From positions 1 through 12,491 of the forward strand of contig JASHWA010000456.1 in NCBI GenBank assembly GCA_030044325.1: 12,491 nt of DNA, given 5' to 3'. The notes under the pieces were generated by a model, which was not told the DNA's origin, searched no databases, and saw only the letters and a program-made list of their open reading frames with translations. Of the stretch, positions 6,332-12,219 are shown piece after piece (the stretch's first letter is position 1; each line of letters starts with the position of its first letter). The stretch comes from Bryobacteraceae bacterium. Its GTDB lineage: Bacteria > Acidobacteriota > Terriglobia > Bryobacterales > Bryobacteraceae. The position numbers and the translations under genes are program-made.

Positions 6332-7417
6332 TTAATAACGTTCCTCGTCATTCGCCGGCGATGCCTGATTCACCGGCGACGGCTGGCCGTTGATGGTCGC
6401 GCCATTGTAGGCGAAGGCCTGAACGCGTCCCAGAAAATCGTGGGGAAAATTCAGCTTCGGTTTGGAAGCGTCATCCAGTTTCCTGATCTGCTCCGCATTC
6501 AATTTCACTTCGAGCGAGCCGAGATTGTCCTCCAACTGTTCCATGGTGCGCGCGCCGATGATGGTGGAAACCACGGCGGGACGCTGCGCAACCCAGGCGA
6601 GCGCGGCTCGCGCGGGAGTGGTCCCCGCCTCGCGCGCGACTTCGATCAGCACGTCCAAGACGTTGAACGCTTCGTCGGAAAACGCGCGCGTGACGAAAAC
6701 GCCGCGCCCCGGCTTCGCGGTTTTGGCCGATTCGCGGGTGTATTTTCCGGTCAGCACTCCGGACCGGAGCGGCGACCAGGGCGTGACGCCGAGGCCGAAT
6801 TCGAGCGCGGCGGGGATCAGCTCGCCTTCAATGGTCCGCTCCAACAGCGAATATTCGAGCTGCAATGCGATCAGCGGCGTCCAGCCTTTAAGAATCGCGG
6901 AAATCTGCGCCTGCGCGACCTTCCACGCGGGCGTGTCCGAAAATCCGATGTAGCGGACTTTCCCGGAGCGCACCAGGTCGTCGAGCGCGCGCATGGTCTC
7001 CTCGATGGGGGTGAAGCGATCCCAGAAATGCATCCAGTAAAGATCGATGTAATCCGTTTTGAGGCGCCGCAGCGATTGTTCGCACGCTCCGATCACGGAT
7101 TTGCGGCCGGCGCCGCCGCCGTTGGGATCTCCGCGATACATGTTGGTGAGAAATTTGGTCGCGATCACCAGCCGGTCGCGGCGGGAGGGATGGCGTCCGA
7201 TGTGGTCGCCGATAATCGCTTCCGAATGCCCCTTGGTGTAGCCGTTGGCGGTATCGATGAAATTGCCGCCGAGGCCGATGTAGCGATCGATAATCTTTTT
7301 GGAATCCTCTACCGTGGACCCCCAGCCCCAATCTTCGCCGAAGGTCATCGCGCCGAGACACAGGGGGCTCACACGCACGCCGGAACGGCCGAGAGAAACG
7401 TATTCGCTCAAGGACAT
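6332..7417 (-). CDS. Aldo/keto reductase (second family member)
   Basis: A 361-residue aldo/keto reductase, first gene of a two-gene operon. The tetrad is Asp55 and Tyr60 (IDTANGYTKG), Lys88 (ATKF) and His130 (YWMHFWD). NADP-binding features include TPWSPLRSGVLTGKY and the VSTIIGART loop near residue 300. A C-terminal extension of about 30 residues rich in Asn, Pro and Ala (NGATINGQPSPVNQ) goes beyond the usual barrel. It is only distantly similar to its neighbour, so the pair is two subfamilies rather than a tandem duplicate. The ATG at 7417 lacks a Shine-Dalgarno sequence but has TAAACT 6 nt upstream. A 7-bp palindrome lies about 30-50 bp upstream and could be an operator. The substrate is unknown. 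Confidence 0.94.
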   Translation of the reverse strand: MSLSEYVSLGRSGVRVSPLCLGAMTFGEDWGWGSTVEDSKKIIDRYIGLGGNFIDTANGYTKGHSEAIIGDHIGRHPSRRDRLVIATKFLTNMYRGDPNGGGAGRKSVIGACEQSLRRLKTDYIDLYWMHFWDRFTPIEETMRALDDLVRSGKVRYIGFSDTPAWKVAQAQISAILKGWTPLIALQLEYSLLERTIEGELIPAALEFGLGVTPWSPLRSGVLTGKYTRESAKTAKPGRGVFVTRAFSDEAFNVLDVLIEVAREAGTTPARAALAWVAQRPAVVSTIIGARTMEQLEDNLGSLEVKLNAEQIRKLDDASKPKLNFPHDFLGRVQAFAYNGATINGQPSPVNQASPANDEERY

Positions 7418-7423
7418 AAACCC

Positions 7424-7429
7424 AGTTTA
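7424..7429 (-). promoter_or_regulatory. Candidate -10 element of aldo/keto reductase operon
   Basis: TAAACT on the minus strand, ending exactly 6 nt before the ATG at 7417. It has the same TANNNT-N6-start layout as three other genes in the window. No Shine-Dalgarno sequence is present in the 6-nt spacer (GGGTTT). This supports a leaderless transcript by inference only. Confidence 0.45.
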
Positions 7430-7448
7430 GAAGGTTGCTCAAAAAAGG

Positions 7449-7466
7449 GGACAGACAGCTCTGTCC
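7449..7466. repeat. Perfect inverted repeat GGACAGA-N4-TCTGTCC
   Basis: Two 7-bp arms separated by CAGC, preceded by an A-run and GGGG (7441-7450). A second perfect inverted repeat, ACCGCT-CCA-AGCGGT, follows at 7473-7487. The GGGGACAG...CTGTCC form resembles, from memory, scattered REP-like elements linked to Y1 (RAYT) transposases in some bacteria; no transposase is present here. It lies about 30-50 bp upstream of the aldo/keto reductase start and could equally be an operator or a terminator-like hairpin. Confidence 0.5.
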
Positions 7467-7532
7467 ACGCCGACCGCTCCAAGCGGTTTCGACGTTCTGC
7501 CCATTCGAAACGCGACAGATGTGTTTGCACGG

Positions 7533-7595
7533 CTGTAACTCCTACCGTACAGTTTTTACAGGCGCAAAGGGATTTACTGAATTGCGCTGGCGCAA
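7533..7595. promoter_or_regulatory. Palindrome-rich upstream region of the small secreted protein
   Basis: This part of the spacer holds CTGTAA (7533-7538) facing TTACAG (7556-7561), with a nested TACAG at 7548-7552, and a near-perfect palindrome TTGCGC-TG-GCGCAA (7582-7595). Such sites could bind a dimeric regulator of the downstream gene at 7662. No confident -35/-10 pair could be assigned. The rest of the spacer, up to the ribosome site at 7653-7657, shows no gene. Confidence 0.3.
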
Positions 7596-7661
7596 GCGGA
7601 TGAGGGACTAATCGCGCGCGCGACTGGCCCGCGCCTTGCTCCCCGGCAGGCCGGAGGTTCC

Positions 7662-7982
7662 ATGAAATTTTTCCTTCCTATCGCATTTGCGCTGGCCGGC
7701 ACGGCGTTCGCTCAGCAAGCGCAAAATCCGCCGGCGCAGCAGCAGCAGAATGAATCGGTGACCGTGGTCGGATGCCTGAGCAAGGGCGCCGGGGACAATC
7801 AATACGTGATCACGGATTCGAAATCGGGGCAGAAATATACTTTCAGCGCTTCGCAGCAACTGGAAGCTTACGTCGATCACACGGTGCAATTGACCGGCAC
7901 GATGAATCAGAACGGCGGCGACAACGCGTTTCAGCCGCTAACCATCCGGACCGTATCGAACTCCTGCGAAAATCCGAAGTGA
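7662..7982 (+). CDS. Small secreted protein, GCLS-type domain (possibly DUF5818-like)
   Basis: A 106-residue protein with a clear Sec signal peptide (MKFFLPIAFALAGTAFA, cleavage before QQ), then a Gln/Pro/Asn-rich linker to about residue 30. A compact, probably all-beta domain follows: VTVVGCLSKGAG, then YVITDSKSGQKYTF, then VDHTVQLTGTM. This arrangement resembles small secreted OB/SH3-like domains common in acidobacteria (DUF5818-like by memory; not verified). The domain has Cys at about 39 and 102, which could form a disulfide outside the cytoplasm. The start is supported by GGAGG at 7653-7657, one of the few good ribosome sites in the window. It appears monocistronic. Function unknown. Confidence 0.8.
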   Translation: MKFFLPIAFALAGTAFAQQAQNPPAQQQQNESVTVVGCLSKGAGDNQYVITDSKSGQKYTFSASQQLEAYVDHTVQLTGTMNQNGGDNAFQPLTIRTVSNSCENPK

Positions 7983-7991
7983 TGCGTTGGG

Positions 7992-8009
7992 GTGCGTAGT
8001 TCGTGGTTC
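7992..8009 (+). repeat. Short heptad-repeat remnant
   Basis: GTAGTTC (7996-8002) and GTGGTTC (8003-8009), preceded by a partial unit, have the same 7-bp period and unit sequence as the minus-strand array at 10466-10549. It lies between the small secreted gene and trpD. It is short, so chance cannot be excluded. Confidence 0.4.
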
Positions 8010-8081
8010 GCCGCCGGCGCTGCCCGAGCGCAGAGCCCCTACAAACTACCAAATACGGCCGCGGTGAGCCTGATGCGCGAT

Positions 8082-8087
8082 TATAGA
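8082..8087 (+). promoter_or_regulatory. Candidate -10 element of trpD
   Basis: TATAGA, matching the -10 consensus at 4 of 6 positions, ends 5 nt before the GTG at 8093. There is no Shine-Dalgarno sequence between them. The layout again suggests a leaderless or nearly leaderless mRNA. No trp leader peptide or attenuator is visible in the 110-bp gap upstream. Confidence 0.35.
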
Positions 8088-8092
8088 AACAA

Positions 8093-9106
8093 GTGTCCTT
8101 AAAACCGTTTCTTCATCGCGTGGCTTCGGGCGAGCATCTTTCCGCGGATGACGCGCATCGTGCCATGAGCGCGATTCTGGAGGGGTCGGCCGGGGAGGCT
8201 TCTCTGGCCGGATTTCTGATCGCGCTGCGGATGAAGGGCGAAACAGCTTCCGAACTTGCGGGGTTCGCGCGGGCGATGCGGGAACGGGCGGTGTTGGTCG
8301 ATGCGGGCGAGGACGTTATCGACACGTGCGGCACCGGGGGCGACGGCGCTGGAACGTTCAACATTTCGACGGTTGCGGCGCTGGTGATGGCGGGTGCGGG
8401 AGCGCGCGTCGCCAAGCACGGCAACCGGTCGATCACCAGCCGGTCGGGGAGCGCGGAGGTGATGGAAGCGCTGGGCGTGCGGTTCGCGATGACGGCCAAA
8501 GAAGCGGTGGAGGCGGTGCGCGAAGCGGGCATCGGATTTCTGTACGCGCCGCACATGCATCCGGCGATGAAGCACGCGCAGCCGGTGCGGCGGGAGCTGG
8601 GGATCCGGACGGTGTTCAACCTGATCGGTCCGTTGGCGAATCCGGCGCGGGCGCAGCGGCAGTTGATCGGTGCGCCGTCGCGTGAAGCGGCCAGGCTGAT
8701 GGCGGAAGCGCTGGCGCAGCTGGGAACGCTGCACGCCTTTGTTGTGCACGGCTACGATGGCCTGGATGAAATCAGCATCTCGGGGCCGACGCAGGTGTAT
8801 GAAGTGCGCTGCGGCGCGGTGCGGGCGATGATGTGGACTCCGGCGGATTTCGGCGTGGCGGGCGCATCGCTCGAATCGATTTCGGGCGGAGATCCGCAAC
8901 GGAATGCGGAAATCGCGCTGGCGATTCTTGAAGGCGAGCCGGGCGCGCGCCGCGAGATCGTATTGATCAACGCGGCGGCCGGATTGGTCGCAGCCGAAGT
9001 CGCGCCGGACCTGCGGAGGGGCGTCGCGATGGCGGCCGAGTCGATCGATTCCGGTGAAGCGCGCAGGCGGCTCCAAAAGTTACGCGAAAAATGGCCGCGA
9101 ATTTAA
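8093..9106 (+). CDS. trpD: Anthranilate phosphoribosyltransferase
   Basis: Transfers the phosphoribosyl group of PRPP to anthranilate, the second committed step of tryptophan biosynthesis, in the cytosol. The 337-residue length is normal. Key motifs are present: the PRPP-binding loop CGTGGD (79-84), NIST (90-93), KHGNR (108-112), SGSA (118-121), the anthranilate-site APHMHPAMK (152-160), RTVFNLIGPLANPA (172-185) and the metal-binding Asp225-Glu226 (GLDEIS). The start is GTG at 8093; the next in-frame Met (residue 25) would remove the first helices of the N-terminal domain. No other trp gene lies in the window, so trpD is apparently free-standing. It ends before a strong hairpin and a convergent gene. 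Confidence 0.96.
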   Translation: MSLKPFLHRVASGEHLSADDAHRAMSAILEGSAGEASLAGFLIALRMKGETASELAGFARAMRERAVLVDAGEDVIDTCGTGGDGAGTFNISTVAALVMAGAGARVAKHGNRSITSRSGSAEVMEALGVRFAMTAKEAVEAVREAGIGFLYAPHMHPAMKHAQPVRRELGIRTVFNLIGPLANPARAQRQLIGAPSREAARLMAEALAQLGTLHAFVVHGYDGLDEISISGPTQVYEVRCGAVRAMMWTPADFGVAGASLESISGGDPQRNAEIALAILEGEPGARREIVLINAAAGLVAAEVAPDLRRGVAMAAESIDSGEARRRLQKLREKWPRI

Positions 9107-9153
9107 GCTGAGCCGCTTTTCCGCGCGATTGCGCGTTAAAAAGTATCGGAGGA

Positions 9154-9181
9154 GGGCAGCCGGCCTACAAACCGGCTGCCC
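9154..9181. terminator. Hairpin between convergent trpD and Gfo/Idh genes
   Basis: GGGCAGCCGG (9154-9163) and CCGGCTGCCC (9172-9181) form a perfect 10-bp stem with an 8-nt loop. It sits midway between two convergent stops (9106 and 9188), as a bidirectional terminator would. There is no strong U-tract on either side, so intrinsic termination is uncertain. A smaller hairpin, CGCGC-GATT-GCGCG at 9122-9135 followed by TTAAAAAG, lies just upstream. Confidence 0.6.
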
Positions 9182-9187
9182 GACGCG

Positions 9188-10324
9188 TTAAACGTCCACC
9201 CAGCCGCGCGATTGGGAGCTTTCGAGAACCTTCTCGAGCAGCAGCATTCCGCTGGCGCCGTCTTCGAACGTGGGGTATTCGACGGGCGCGTTGGCATCGG
9301 CGACGCGGGCGTAGAAACGGCGAAACATCTGTTTGAACGTGTCGTCGTAGCCTTCGCTGTGACCACCGGGCAGATCGGCGAAGCCGGCGGCGCGGCGATG
9401 GAGCAGCGCGGGGTCCTTCACGATGAGTTGATTGGGCGAATTGCGATGGCCGATCCACAACTCGTCGGGACGCTCCTGGTTCCAGGCGACGCCGGATTTG
9501 GTCCCGTAGATTTCGAATGCAAAACGGTTCTTGCGGCCCGCGGAAACCTGGCTGACGGCGAACGAACCGCGGGCGCGGCCGCCCAGGCGCAACAGAACGG
9601 CTCCCGCATCGTCGGTGTCGATGGCGATCTCTTCCGCATCGGCGGGCGCCAGATTTTTTCCGGTGAAGGTTTCCACCGATCCGCGGGGGCGCTTGCGGGT
9701 TTTATGAAAAGTGTTGAGATCGGCGCATAGCGCGGTGATGCGCAGCCCGGTGAGGTGCTGGATCATGTCCATCCAGTGCGATCCGATGTCGCCCATGGCG
9801 CGTAGCGCGCCGCCGGATTCGATCGCGGCGCGCCAGTTCCAGTCGGTATCGTAGAGCAGCCAGTCCTGAAAATAGGTCCCGTTGACGAGCAGAATTTCGC
9901 CGAGCTCGCCCGCGGCGACCATATCGCGGATGTGCTGCACGACGGGATAAAAGCGCAGGTTGTGATTGACGCAGTGGGTGAGATTTTTGCGCGTCGCGAT
10001 GGAGGCGAGATCGCGCGCTTCGGTGTAGGTCATGGTGAGCGGTTTTTCGCACAGCACGTGCTTGCCGGCTTCGAGCGCGGCAAGCGCCATGGGGTAGTGC
10101 AGCACGTTGGGAGTGCAGACGTGGACGGCGCCGGCGCGCGCCAGCGCCGATTGCCAGTCCGCGGTCGCGTAGGGGATGTTGTTCTGCGCGGCGAAGGCGT
10201 CGGCGGCCGCCTGCGTGGACGCGGCGACGGCGGCCACCTCGATATTTCCGAGCCGGCGCAGCGCTTCGGTGTGCACTTTACCCATGAATCCGGTGCCGAA
10301 TACGGCCGCTTGGATCATTTTCAT
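9188..10324 (-). CDS. Gfo/Idh/MocA family oxidoreductase
   Basis: A 378-residue NAD(P)-dependent dehydrogenase, probably acting on a sugar, inositol or related polyol. The N-terminal Rossmann fold has GTGFMG (10-15). CEKPL at 92-96 carries the family's catalytic Lys94, and NHNLRFYP (120-127) is conserved. GDIGSHWMD (178-186) carries Asp179 and His183, which usually complete the active site. The C-terminal alpha/beta domain includes EIYGTKSGVAW. There is no signal peptide, so it is cytosolic. The ATG at 10324 is chosen; a second ATG two codons later is possible. TATCCT sits 8 nt before the first ATG, and no Shine-Dalgarno sequence is seen. It is convergent to trpD and downstream of the heptad arrays. 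The substrate cannot be deduced from the sequence. Confidence 0.93.
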   Translation of the reverse strand: MKMIQAAVFGTGFMGKVHTEALRRLGNIEVAAVAASTQAAADAFAAQNNIPYATADWQSALARAGAVHVCTPNVLHYPMALAALEAGKHVLCEKPLTMTYTEARDLASIATRKNLTHCVNHNLRFYPVVQHIRDMVAAGELGEILLVNGTYFQDWLLYDTDWNWRAAIESGGALRAMGDIGSHWMDMIQHLTGLRITALCADLNTFHKTRKRPRGSVETFTGKNLAPADAEEIAIDTDDAGAVLLRLGGRARGSFAVSQVSAGRKNRFAFEIYGTKSGVAWNQERPDELWIGHRNSPNQLIVKDPALLHRRAAGFADLPGGHSEGYDDTFKQMFRRFYARVADANAPVEYPTFEDGASGMLLLEKVLESSQSRGWVDV

Positions 10325-10332
10325 CAGGAAAC

Positions 10333-10338
10333 AGGATA
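10333..10338 (-). promoter_or_regulatory. Candidate -10 element of Gfo/Idh gene
   Basis: TATCCT on the minus strand, 8 nt before the ATG at 10324. The surrounding bases TATCCTGTTTCCT match the region before the DUF1015 gene (TATCCTGATTCCT) at 12 of 13 positions. In both cases G-rich heptad repeats lie just upstream. Confidence 0.4.
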
Positions 10339-10346
10339 GCGCGACG

Positions 10347-10428
10347 GTTAGTGGGTAGTTGGGAGTGGGGAGTAGGGAGTGGGTAGTGGGTAGTGGGTAG
10401 TGGGTTAGTGGTTAGTGGTTTGTCGTCG
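10347..10428 (+). repeat. Heptad repeat array A (GTGGGTA-type)
   Basis: About ten units of 7 bp run from 10351 to 10421, written GTGGGTA with variants GTTGGGA, GTGGGGA, GTAGGGA, GTGGTTA and GTGGTTT, plus one 8-bp unit at 10400-10407. A partial unit begins at 10347. The array ends in GTCGTCG (10422-10428), which is inverted at 10459-10465. The plus strand is purine/GT-rich, with many GGG runs that could form G-quadruplex-like structures. Similar G-rich heptads occur in acidobacterial intergenic DNA by memory. Confidence 0.85.
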
Positions 10429-10458
10429 GGCGTGCGCGTTGCGCCATCCGTACTCAAT

Positions 10459-10549
10459 CGACGACGCACCACGGACCACGCACCACGGACCACGCACCAA
10501 GAACCACGAACCACGACCTACGGACCACGGACCACGAACTACGAACCCA
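10459..10549 (-). repeat. Heptad repeat array B (GTGGTNC-type, inverted relative to A)
   Basis: CGACGAC (10459-10465) is followed by twelve consecutive 7-bp units in unbroken register to 10549: GCACCAC and GGACCAC alternating, then GCACCAA, GAACCAC twice, GACCTAC, GGACCAC twice, GAACTAC and GAACCCA. On the minus strand the unit is GTGGTNC, related to array A. The two arrays therefore face each other across a 30-bp centre. The last units overlap the 3' end of the DUF1015 gene and supply its TAG stop. Confidence 0.85.
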
Positions 10550-11783
10550 GTTTATAGATCGTGATGCCGCTGAGCAGCTTGGGATAAAAATCGGTGGATT
10601 TTTGGGGCATGACGCCGCCCGCGAACGCGATGCGGGCCATGTCCTGGATGGGAGTGGGTTCGAGCAGAAAGGCAACTTGCGCGCCATCCTGAAGAGCGGC
10701 CGCGGCGGCGTCGATTCCGCGCACGTATTTGATATATTTTTCGTCGCGCACGGCTTCTTCGCCGATGCCGAGCAGGCCGTCGAGGATTTCGCGATGCAGG
10801 ATGGGCACGTCCAGCTGGCCTTCTTTGCGCGCGCGCTGCATCAGGCGAATTTCTCCCGCCGCCACCACGCCGATCTGCACCAGCTTGGGATCGCGATGCG
10901 CCAGGCGGTCTTTGAGCACATCGAGAGTGGGGCAGGCCGCGACGGACCATCCGGCATCGACGGCGTGCTCGAAAAATTTCACGGGGTCAAAATCGCCCAG
11001 GCCCCGCACCACGCGATGGGTCGCGAGGATGCGCAAACCGGGCGAATACATGTTGACCAGCGTCATCATCACGTATTGCGCCGCCGGATCGGAGGGATTT
11101 TCGTTGCGATAGGCGAGCGCGGTCTCGTAGCGATGATGGCCGTCGGCGATCAGCAGTTTTTTGCCGGCCATCAGCGCTTCGATTTTCGCGATGCGCGCGG
11201 CGTCGGTGATGGGCCACAGGGAATGGCGGACCCGGTAATCGTCGATGACGGAAACCGCGGGCGGCGCGACAGCCGCGGCATCCAGGAGATGATCGACCGC
11301 GGATTCGGGATCCGGATAAAGCATGAAAATCTGCCCGAAATGTGCGCGCGTGTGGCGCAGAAGCTCCAAACGATCCTTTTTCGGGCCGGTGAGCGTTTGC
11401 TCGTGGCGAAAGACGATGCCGGCGGAATAATCCTCGATCTTGCCGATGGCGATCAGCCCCTTGCGCGTAAGCCGCTCGCCCGAATCGGGGACGTCGAATT
11501 CCTGAAAGTAGGCGTAGAATCCCGGCGCCGGGTCTTGCGCGAGGATATCGTCGCCAATCCAGGCGTCGAGGTGCGCGGCGGCGCGGGTGTAGACGTTATC
11601 GGCTTCGCTATCGGAGAGGCGTTTTTCGCCAAGGATGATGCGGACCAGGTTATACGGGCTGGCGGCGAGATAGTGCGCCCGGAGTTGGGCATCGATTTTG
11701 TCGTAGGGCTGGGTGAGGAGCTTGGACGGATCGCCGGCTTTGGGCGTGTAGCGATAGGGCTGGAAGGGTTTGATGGTCGCCAA
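10539..11783 (-). CDS. DUF1015 family protein
   Basis: A 414-residue cytosolic protein of the uncharacterised DUF1015 family. Its hallmark is ADGHHRYETALAYR near the middle, the most conserved stretch of the family and a plausible catalytic or ligand site, followed by YVMMTLVNMYSPGLRILATHR. The N-terminus ATIKPFQPYRYTPK and LTQPYDKID is also typical, as is the C-terminal GGVMPQKSTDFYPKLLSG. In other genomes the family often lies near serine-biosynthesis genes (from memory); none is present here. The start is TTG at 11783, since the conserved N-terminus begins there and no ATG or GTG is nearby; TATCCT lies 6 nt upstream. The longer in-frame reading to 12182 is antisense to another gene and is rejected. 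The TAG stop lies inside a heptad unit. The molecular function is unknown. Confidence 0.9.
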   Translation of the reverse strand: MATIKPFQPYRYTPKAGDPSKLLTQPYDKIDAQLRAHYLAASPYNLVRIILGEKRLSDSEADNVYTRAAAHLDAWIGDDILAQDPAPGFYAYFQEFDVPDSGERLTRKGLIAIGKIEDYSAGIVFRHEQTLTGPKKDRLELLRHTRAHFGQIFMLYPDPESAVDHLLDAAAVAPPAVSVIDDYRVRHSLWPITDAARIAKIEALMAGKKLLIADGHHRYETALAYRNENPSDPAAQYVMMTLVNMYSPGLRILATHRVVRGLGDFDPVKFFEHAVDAGWSVAACPTLDVLKDRLAHRDPKLVQIGVVAAGEIRLMQRARKEGQLDVPILHREILDGLLGIGEEAVRDEKYIKYVRGIDAAAAALQDGAQVAFLLEPTPIQDMARIAFAGGVMPQKSTDFYPKLLSGITIYKLGS

Positions 11784-11789
11784 GGAATC

Positions 11790-11795
11790 AGGATA
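11790..11795 (-). promoter_or_regulatory. Candidate -10 element of DUF1015 gene
   Basis: TATCCT on the minus strand, exactly 6 nt before the TTG at 11783, with no Shine-Dalgarno sequence in between. The element is followed by GATTCC. The heptad units at 11802-11829 begin 7 nt further upstream, where a -35 element would lie. Confidence 0.45.
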
Positions 11796-11801
11796 ACCCG
11801 G

Positions 11802-11829
11802 GTAGTGGGAAGTGGGTAGTGGGCCGTGG
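11802..11829 (+). repeat. Heptad repeat array C (GTAGTGG-type)
   Basis: Four units of 7 bp in perfect register: GTAGTGG, GAAGTGG, GTAGTGG and GCCGTGG. The unit is the same as in array A at 10347-10428 in another phase. It fills most of the 69-bp gap between the divergent TTG-started genes at 11783 and 11853. Confidence 0.7.
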
Positions 11830-11852
11830 CACCCTAAATGTAGGGGGCGAGC

Positions 11853-12203
11853 TTGCGAAAGTGTCTCCTGGCCATCCTGCTGGTGTTTTTCTTGCTTCCG
11901 GCCGGTGGCCAGCAGCCGCTGGTGGCGCTGATACAGGGAACGGTGGTGGATCAAAATCACGCGCCGGTTGCCGACGCGACTCTGACGGCCACCAACATCG
12001 ACGGCGTCGACCCGGAATCGCATCGCCGAACGACGGGTACGGATGCAAAGGGTTTTTTTCAGTTTGTCGATGTTCCGGAGGGTCGTTATGCGATCGTCGT
12101 CAAGAAGCCAGGTTATCGGGATTACACGATTCCCGAGGTGACGGTGCGAGGGGGCGAGACGGTGAAGATGGCTGAGATCCAATTGTCTCCGGCGGGGATG
12201 TGA
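11853..12203 (+). CDS. Small secreted protein with carboxypeptidase-regulatory-like (transthyretin-like) domain
   Basis: A 116-residue exported protein. A signal peptide of about 19-20 residues (basic MRKC, then a Leu-rich core and PAGG) precedes one beta-sandwich domain of the CarboxypepD_reg-like type. Family landmarks are IQGTVVDQNHAPVADATLT near the start, TDAKGFFQFVDVPEGRYAIVVKKPGY in the middle and VRGGETVKMAEIQL at the end. Such domains usually mediate binding at the cell surface or form part of outer-membrane receptor N-termini and are very common in acidobacteria (family knowledge). Here it stands alone, without a TonB-type barrel. The start is TTG at 11853 with AGGGGG (11842-11847) 5 nt upstream; the nearby ATG at 11838 is followed at once by TAG. 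It is divergent from the DUF1015 gene and convergent, with a 16-bp gap, with the right-edge gene. Confidence 0.8.
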   Translation: MRKCLLAILLVFFLLPAGGQQPLVALIQGTVVDQNHAPVADATLTATNIDGVDPESHRRTTGTDAKGFFQFVDVPEGRYAIVVKKPGYRDYTIPEVTVRGGETVKMAEIQLSPAGM

Positions 12204-12219
12204 TCCCCTGTTCCGCTAC

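Noticed and set aside
5819..7603. 594-residue open frame on the plus strand opposite the aldo/keto reductases
   Set aside because: It is antisense to two genes with complete catalytic motifs. Its translation is rich in His, Arg and Gln with no domain, as expected for GC-rich shadow frames.
7983..8092. trp leader peptide or attenuator before trpD
   Set aside because: No Trp-rich short frame and no alternative terminator hairpins; only a short heptad remnant and a -10-like box close to the GTG.
10347..10549. CRISPR array
   Set aside because: Units are 7 bp and contiguous, without 25-40-bp repeats, unique spacers or cas genes.
10278..10687. Short minus-strand frames with repeated VVRG/WCVV-like peptides
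   Set aside because: The peptide repetition only reflects translation of the 7-bp DNA heptads, whose period is not a multiple of three.
10602..11819. 405-residue plus-strand open frame opposite the DUF1015 gene
   Set aside because: Shadow of a gene with an unmistakable family motif (DGHHRYETA); no recognisable domain in the antisense reading.
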